Source: Termitidicoccus mucosus (GTDB lineage: Bacteria > Verrucomicrobiota > Verrucomicrobiia > Opitutales > Opitutaceae). Taken from it: a stretch of 64,000 nt of DNA. Of the stretch, positions 60,253 to 64,000 are shown one piece after another (position 1 is the stretch's first letter; each line of letters begins with the position of its first letter). Where the stretch lies: NCBI RefSeq assembly GCF_038725785.1, contig NZ_CP109796.1:5828501-5892500 (forward strand), read 5' to 3'. Below the pieces are notes generated by a model that saw only the letters and a list, made by a program, of their open reading frames with translations, did no database searches and was not told where the DNA came from. A program made the translations under genes and the position numbers.

Positions 60253-62919
60253 CTAGAACCTGTAGGTTGTTGAGAGAAAAAACGCGCGTGGCTGGATCGG
60301 AACGATCAAGAAGGTGGCGTTGGGATCCGCAATCGAGGTAAACGATTGCCGGTTAAACGGACTGCTGTCCCGCGCCCAGCCCGCCCAGTTCATGACGCCT
60401 TCACCGTCGAAGGCATTATTGACATTGAGGGAGACAGAAAACCGATCGTTGAAATCGTAACGCACCATCAGGTCGACTTGGTAGAAATCGGGCATGGTGA
60501 AAATGTTCGCCACGTTCGCCGGACGCTTGCCCATGTATTTCCACGAGAAACTTGCGGTGAATTTTTTATAATGGGATGTCGGGGTCACGTTGATGATCCA
60601 GTCGGGATTGTTATCCGCCGGGTTGCCCGAGAAGTCTTGAAGTTCGTCATCGGCGGGCCCGGGCTGATTCGCAATCCACACCTGCCATTTGGTTGCCTCG
60701 GAGTCCTGCCAGGTCGCCACCGCCCGGATGCTGAAATATTGATTAAGCGTGTAATCAAACTCGGCTTCCACCCCATAGGTTTCGATCGCATTATATAATG
60801 GATCGGGCGAATAATAGGAATTATCCACGTCGGTGAACTGATTGGCGGCGAAAATGTCGTCGAGTTTGCTGTAGAACGGCGTCAGTATGATCGTGACGTT
60901 GGGAATCCTGAACTTGTAACCCAGTTCCCATTGCTCCACCTTTTGCGAGATGGTCTCGTAATTTTCCAGTCGCCAGGTGGAGGTCAGCGTCGTGAAAAAG
61001 GAAAAATCCGGAGCTTTCTCTCCATTGGAGTAGCGCAGATAGACGGAATTGTTTTTGTTGATAGTATAGTTAATTGCCGCCGAGTAGGAAAATGTGTCCA
61101 GACTCCGGTTATAACGCCAGTCCATCGCGTTGCGGATGGAGAAGCGGTTGTCGTATATCGTCAGGGGATTCCCATCCGCGCCCCCGTAGGTCGGAACGTA
61201 ATTGGCCCCGGAAATGAGCGCCCCTTGGTTGTTGAGTCCCTTGACCGACAGATGCTCATAGCGCACGCCCCAGTCGAATGTGAGTGGTCTGGCGATCTCC
61301 CAGTTGTACCCGAAAAAGAGGGCCAGCTGGTTCTGCTCCGCCTCATTGAGTGTCCAGCCGTTGCCTTCGGCACTAAACCCGGAGGGATTGGTGATCTGCA
61401 GGGTTTGCCCTCCATAGGCGCCGCCGGTTGGTGTCTCAATGGTTATGTCATAGGGCGTCGGATTGCTTATCAGAGGGGAAATGCTGCGACCCGCGCTTGT
61501 GTTGAAATTGCGGAGATCCGCGTATCCATAAAATCCGCCGAGGACGAATAACATCTTTCCAACGCGTTTGCTGACGACGACCTGCTCCATTGCCTCCCCG
61601 GCATCACGTTCGAAGACCAGCGCGTTGTTGGCCCACACGCCGCCATCGAGCAGGTGTTGGTTCGGCAGGTTGTTCTCCAATACGGTGAGCCCGTCATTGT
61701 TGCCGCTTCGCGCCGTGCCGTCGGATGCGATCCGGGCGGCGACTTGGCCGGTCGTGCGATCAGTCAGCACGATGGTCCCTGCCGGTATAACGCCGGAATT
61801 GTTGCCGATATTGGCATAGGAATAGAGCGATCCCCATCCGATGCTGCGTATTTGCGTGCTTGCGCTGGTATTCCAGTTCGACCGGCTGTCGCTCAGCTTG
61901 AAATTGTTGGTGATGGCCCAGCCGTCACCGAGCTCATGCGACCAGGTCGCCCCGATCGCCCGCTGGGTCGAGTGCGCCAGATCGGTCGGGTCGAACACCT
62001 TGGAGGTAGCCGCTGATCCGGTCACGTAGCGAAACTTGCCCGGCCGGTGCAAGTTGGTGCCAAAACGGTCCACCCCGGGCGCGATCTCGGGATCATCGAA
62101 ATTCTTGGCCGGCAGAAACTCGAACCATCCATTATAATCATCGAGATACTTTACATTCAGTTTTATCGTTCCCGCCCCATAATCCTTGGATATATTCAAT
62201 CGGATTTGTCCGCCTTCGTTCATATCATATCCCGCATAACGCGCTCCCCGGGATTCACGATAGAACCCGCCGAGGCTGTATACCCAGCCGGTTTTCCCGA
62301 CCGGTCCGCCGATCAGCAGATCGGCGCGATAATAAGGCTGCTCGTTCCCCTCCAGTCCGAATCGCCCCCGCACCTCGCCGCCATAGGCCGGCGTTCCTGA
62401 GCGGCTGATATAATTGAACACACCGCCCGGGGCATTGGCTGCCGTGATGGAGGCGCTGCCGCCGCGGACCGCCTCGACCCGCTCCAGCGTGACGTCGGGG
62501 CGCATAAAATAGTCGGGACCCCAGTTACTATAACTTATGTTGGTGACCGGCAGCCCGTCCTCCTGCATCGAAACATAATAATAGCCCAGATCGCCGTTGC
62601 TGGTGTTGGCGGAGACGCCGCGCGAGTACACCACGTTGCGGATTTCTCCCAGCGTCGAATTAACAAAGACGCTTGGCACGTTCCAAAGCAGGTCCGCGGC
62701 GCTCGCCGGGACCAGGGTTTCCATCTGACGATTGCTCACGGTGGACACGGAGACGGTTGCGTCCTGCCTGGCCGTCTTGGTAAAAACGCCAGTGACCACA
62801 TATTTATCCAGTTCTACGATATTATCAGCAGTGGGTGGCGAAGGCGGGGACGCCGTTTGACCTGATAATTGAGTGATGGCGGCGAGAGTGGCACAGAAAA
62901 AACAGATTTTGGGATTCAT
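60253..62919 (-). CDS. TonB-dependent receptor of the rhamnoside locus
   Basis: 888 residues. After a signal peptide (PKICFFCATLAAITQLSG), the TonB box region is DNIVELDKYVVTGVF. The plug contains SNRQMETLVPASAADLLWNV and LERVEAVRGGSASITAANAPG, and the barrel ends in an aromatic residue (FFLSTTYRF). Its partner genes suggest it imports rhamnose-containing oligosaccharides rather than iron. Unlike Bacteroidetes loci there is no SusD homologue. The ATG at 62919 is preferred over an upstream start because it opens the signal peptide. It heads the operon with GH78 and the BNR protein. Confidence 0.92.
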   Translation of the reverse strand: MNPKICFFCATLAAITQLSGQTASPPSPPTADNIVELDKYVVTGVFTKTARQDATVSVSTVSNRQMETLVPASAADLLWNVPSVFVNSTLGEIRNVVYSRGVSANTSNGDLGYYYVSMQEDGLPVTNISYSNWGPDYFMRPDVTLERVEAVRGGSASITAANAPGGVFNYISRSGTPAYGGEVRGRFGLEGNEQPYYRADLLIGGPVGKTGWVYSLGGFYRESRGARYAGYDMNEGGQIRLNISKDYGAGTIKLNVKYLDDYNGWFEFLPAKNFDDPEIAPGVDRFGTNLHRPGKFRYVTGSAATSKVFDPTDLAHSTQRAIGATWSHELGDGWAITNNFKLSDSRSNWNTSASTQIRSIGWGSLYSYANIGNNSGVIPAGTIVLTDRTTGQVAARIASDGTARSGNNDGLTVLENNLPNQHLLDGGVWANNALVFERDAGEAMEQVVVSKRVGKMLFVLGGFYGYADLRNFNTSAGRSISPLISNPTPYDITIETPTGGAYGGQTLQITNPSGFSAEGNGWTLNEAEQNQLALFFGYNWEIARPLTFDWGVRYEHLSVKGLNNQGALISGANYVPTYGGADGNPLTIYDNRFSIRNAMDWRYNRSLDTFSYSAAINYTINKNNSVYLRYSNGEKAPDFSFFTTLTSTWRLENYETISQKVEQWELGYKFRIPNVTIILTPFYSKLDDIFAANQFTDVDNSYYSPDPLYNAIETYGVEAEFDYTLNQYFSIRAVATWQDSEATKWQVWIANQPGPADDELQDFSGNPADNNPDWIINVTPTSHYKKFTASFSWKYMGKRPANVANIFTMPDFYQVDLMVRYDFNDRFSVSLNVNNAFDGEGVMNWAGWARDSSPFNRQSFTSIADPNATFLIVPIQPRAFFLSTTYRF

Positions 62920-63622
62920 ATACGTAAAGCTTGGACGACCAACCAGAGCACAGCTGCTTGGAAAGCTCGTCATAACAGGGAAGGGAAGGAGTAAAAAATG
63001 GAACCAATGGATAAGACAAAGAGCAGCAGCTAAACCGATTTAGTGAAAATGCTAAAAAATACATTAATAGACAGTTCGGTTTTATAAGCCACTGCGCGAT
63101 AATTAAACTGACTTCTGCATTCGAAAGGGACCTATATTGATTTGCAGCCTGCCGAGAAAGAAGGCCGCCCTGCATGTGTTTTAAGGATATTATATTCTGT
63201 GAGGAGCAGATGGACACAGGGGCGCTCGGCAGCAGTCCTTGTCAGGTTCGATGGGGCGGGCCATGGGCAGAACCCATCCGATAGGGGGAGCGCGCGGACA
63301 TCGAACCACTGGATTTGGGTGGGTTTTTCGAAAATAGGACACGGCGTCAGTTCGCCGGCCAGTGTGCTCAAGTGCGGGCGCAGGGTGATCGGCAGGCAAT
63401 AGGCCATGGATAGCGAAAGTAAAAATGGCGCGCTCAGCGTCGATAAACAGGGAGGGGAGAGAGGCCTCCATGATGAAATTATAGGGTTGTATGAAAAGGT
63501 GAAGGTGCATGGTAAAACGATTCTGATAAATTAAAAAAACAACACTATTGTGTGTTATGTCAACTTAAAAATAAACACCACTGTGTGTAAAAATATCCAT
63601 GTTCTAAAGGTAACATTGGTAG
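62920..63622. other. Divergent regulatory region
   Basis: 703 bases between the TonB receptor (leftward) and the XRE gene (rightward). The stretch nearest the XRE gene is AT-rich and contains two operator-like repeats. Open frames on the minus strand around 63132-63510 have protein-like patches but no recognised family. I see no firm gene. Confidence 0.5.
63541..63588. promoter_or_regulatory. Pair of operator-like repeats upstream of the XRE gene
   Basis: AACACTATTGTGTGT at 63541-63555 and AACACCACTGTGTGT at 63574-63588 match at 13 of 15 positions and are 33 bases apart, about three helical turns. Each is a partial palindrome (AACAC-N6-GTGTT/GTGTA). They lie 35 to 82 bases before the XRE start, typical of autoregulatory operators. 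Confidence 0.55.
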
Positions 63623-63874
63623 ATGAATTTTACCCAAGCGTTTGCGACAACACTCAGGACACTCCGCGTCGAGCGGCAGCTCTCACAGGAGGAATTGGCT
63701 CGTCGCTCAGGACTTCACATTAATTCAATTGGTCTACTGGAACGCGAGTTGCGGGAGCCAAGCCTTTACACCGTCTTTCAACTGGCGATTGGCTTGGGCA
63801 TCCCCGTTGCTCAATTCGTTCAAACCGTGGAGGACAGAAAACCAACGATCCAGATCGAACCCGGCCCCTATTGA
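63623..63874 (+). CDS. Small XRE-family transcription regulator
   Basis: 83 residues, nearly all one helix-turn-helix domain: FATTLRTLRVERQLSQEELA, RRSGLHINSIGLLERELREP, then SLYTVFQLAIGLGIPVAQFV. No metabolite-binding domain follows, so regulation is likely by its own level or a partner. The operator-like repeats upstream point to autorepression. The divergent TonB-GH78-BNR locus is a possible target. Start ATG 63623; no strong ribosome site. Confidence 0.88.
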   Translation: MNFTQAFATTLRTLRVERQLSQEELARRSGLHINSIGLLERELREPSLYTVFQLAIGLGIPVAQFVQTVEDRKPTIQIEPGPY

Positions 63875-64000
63875 CTCCATGGTCAGCTGCTTGAATCAGC
63901 CGCCACACAGGCAAGCGCATCCGCAGGCTCGCCATCTTCCCAAAAAATAACGTTGCATCGACGACCTATTCTCCTCCGCCAACCCAAGTGAACCGTCGTT

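Noticed and set aside
63132-63510. Overlapping minus-strand frames upstream of the rhamnoside operon
   Set aside because: Some stretches look protein-like, and a decayed regulator is possible, but no intact domain or consistent frame could be identified.

Overview
The window reads as chromosome from a GC-rich, Gram-negative member of the PVC superphylum, most likely a verrucomicrobium close to the Opitutaceae. The grounds are an LPS lipid A gene (lpxA), TonB receptors, a giant surface protein built of T5SS/PEP-CTERM-type repeats, a pectin/rhamnose-oriented glycoside hydrolase set, and many palindromic repeats in the spacers. The taxonomic placement is inference; no rRNA, tRNA or CRISPR array was seen.

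Region 1 (1-13714, minus strand) is one enormous secreted repeat protein that runs off the left edge. Its N-terminus has a signal peptide and a segment with GGAI and FxxN tetrapeptides like chlamydial polymorphic membrane proteins. Then follow at least nine copies of a large module (about 1.2-1.8 kb each) mixing autotransporter-associated beta-strand repeats with T5SS-type repeats. The frame is broken near 4366 and 4041 and several more times in the first 270 bases, so this end is either badly assembled or decaying. Three large plus-strand open frames across it are shadows.

Region 2 (15103-27644, minus) is an iron island. A Fur-family regulator without the usual cysteine pairs heads sufC-sufB-sufD-sufT, with a PerR/Fur-like 7-1-7 box upstream. 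Beyond it lie a cytochrome c/sugar dehydrogenase fusion, two small exported proteins, and a TonB siderophore receptor-DUF3649-PepSY-DUF3325 run. No cysteine desulfurase is present.

Region 3 (27853-41927) is mostly housekeeping: glycogen phosphorylase, rhamnulokinase, asparaginyl-tRNA synthetase, a CysE-like acyltransferase, an orphan histidine kinase-like protein, a cell-wall amidase, IF-3, an A-type Fe-S carrier, PdxA, LpxA, an ABC ATPase and a family 2 glycosyltransferase. The amidase through LpxA all lie on the minus strand.

Region 4 (42194-56051) holds a GH105-like hydrolase, a lipase-like hydrolase, gamma-glutamyltransferase, an M20 dipeptidase, ribosomal protein L33 with a clear terminator, an Mrp-type ATPase lacking its CxxC, a TolB-like propeller, accB-accC, and an esterase-like hydrolase.

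Region 5 (56229-64000) is a small polysaccharide utilisation locus transcribed leftwards (TonB receptor, GH78 alpha-L-rhamnosidase, BNR/sialidase-fold protein). A divergent small XRE regulator follows, preceded by two operator-like repeats. With the rhamnulokinase and GH105 protein, this suggests growth on rhamnose-containing plant polysaccharide.

Several spacers carry long inverted repeats: a 27-bp-arm palindrome found twice, a hairpin family sharing TTCCTGACGAAAGA at three sites, and a perfect 36-bp inverted repeat.
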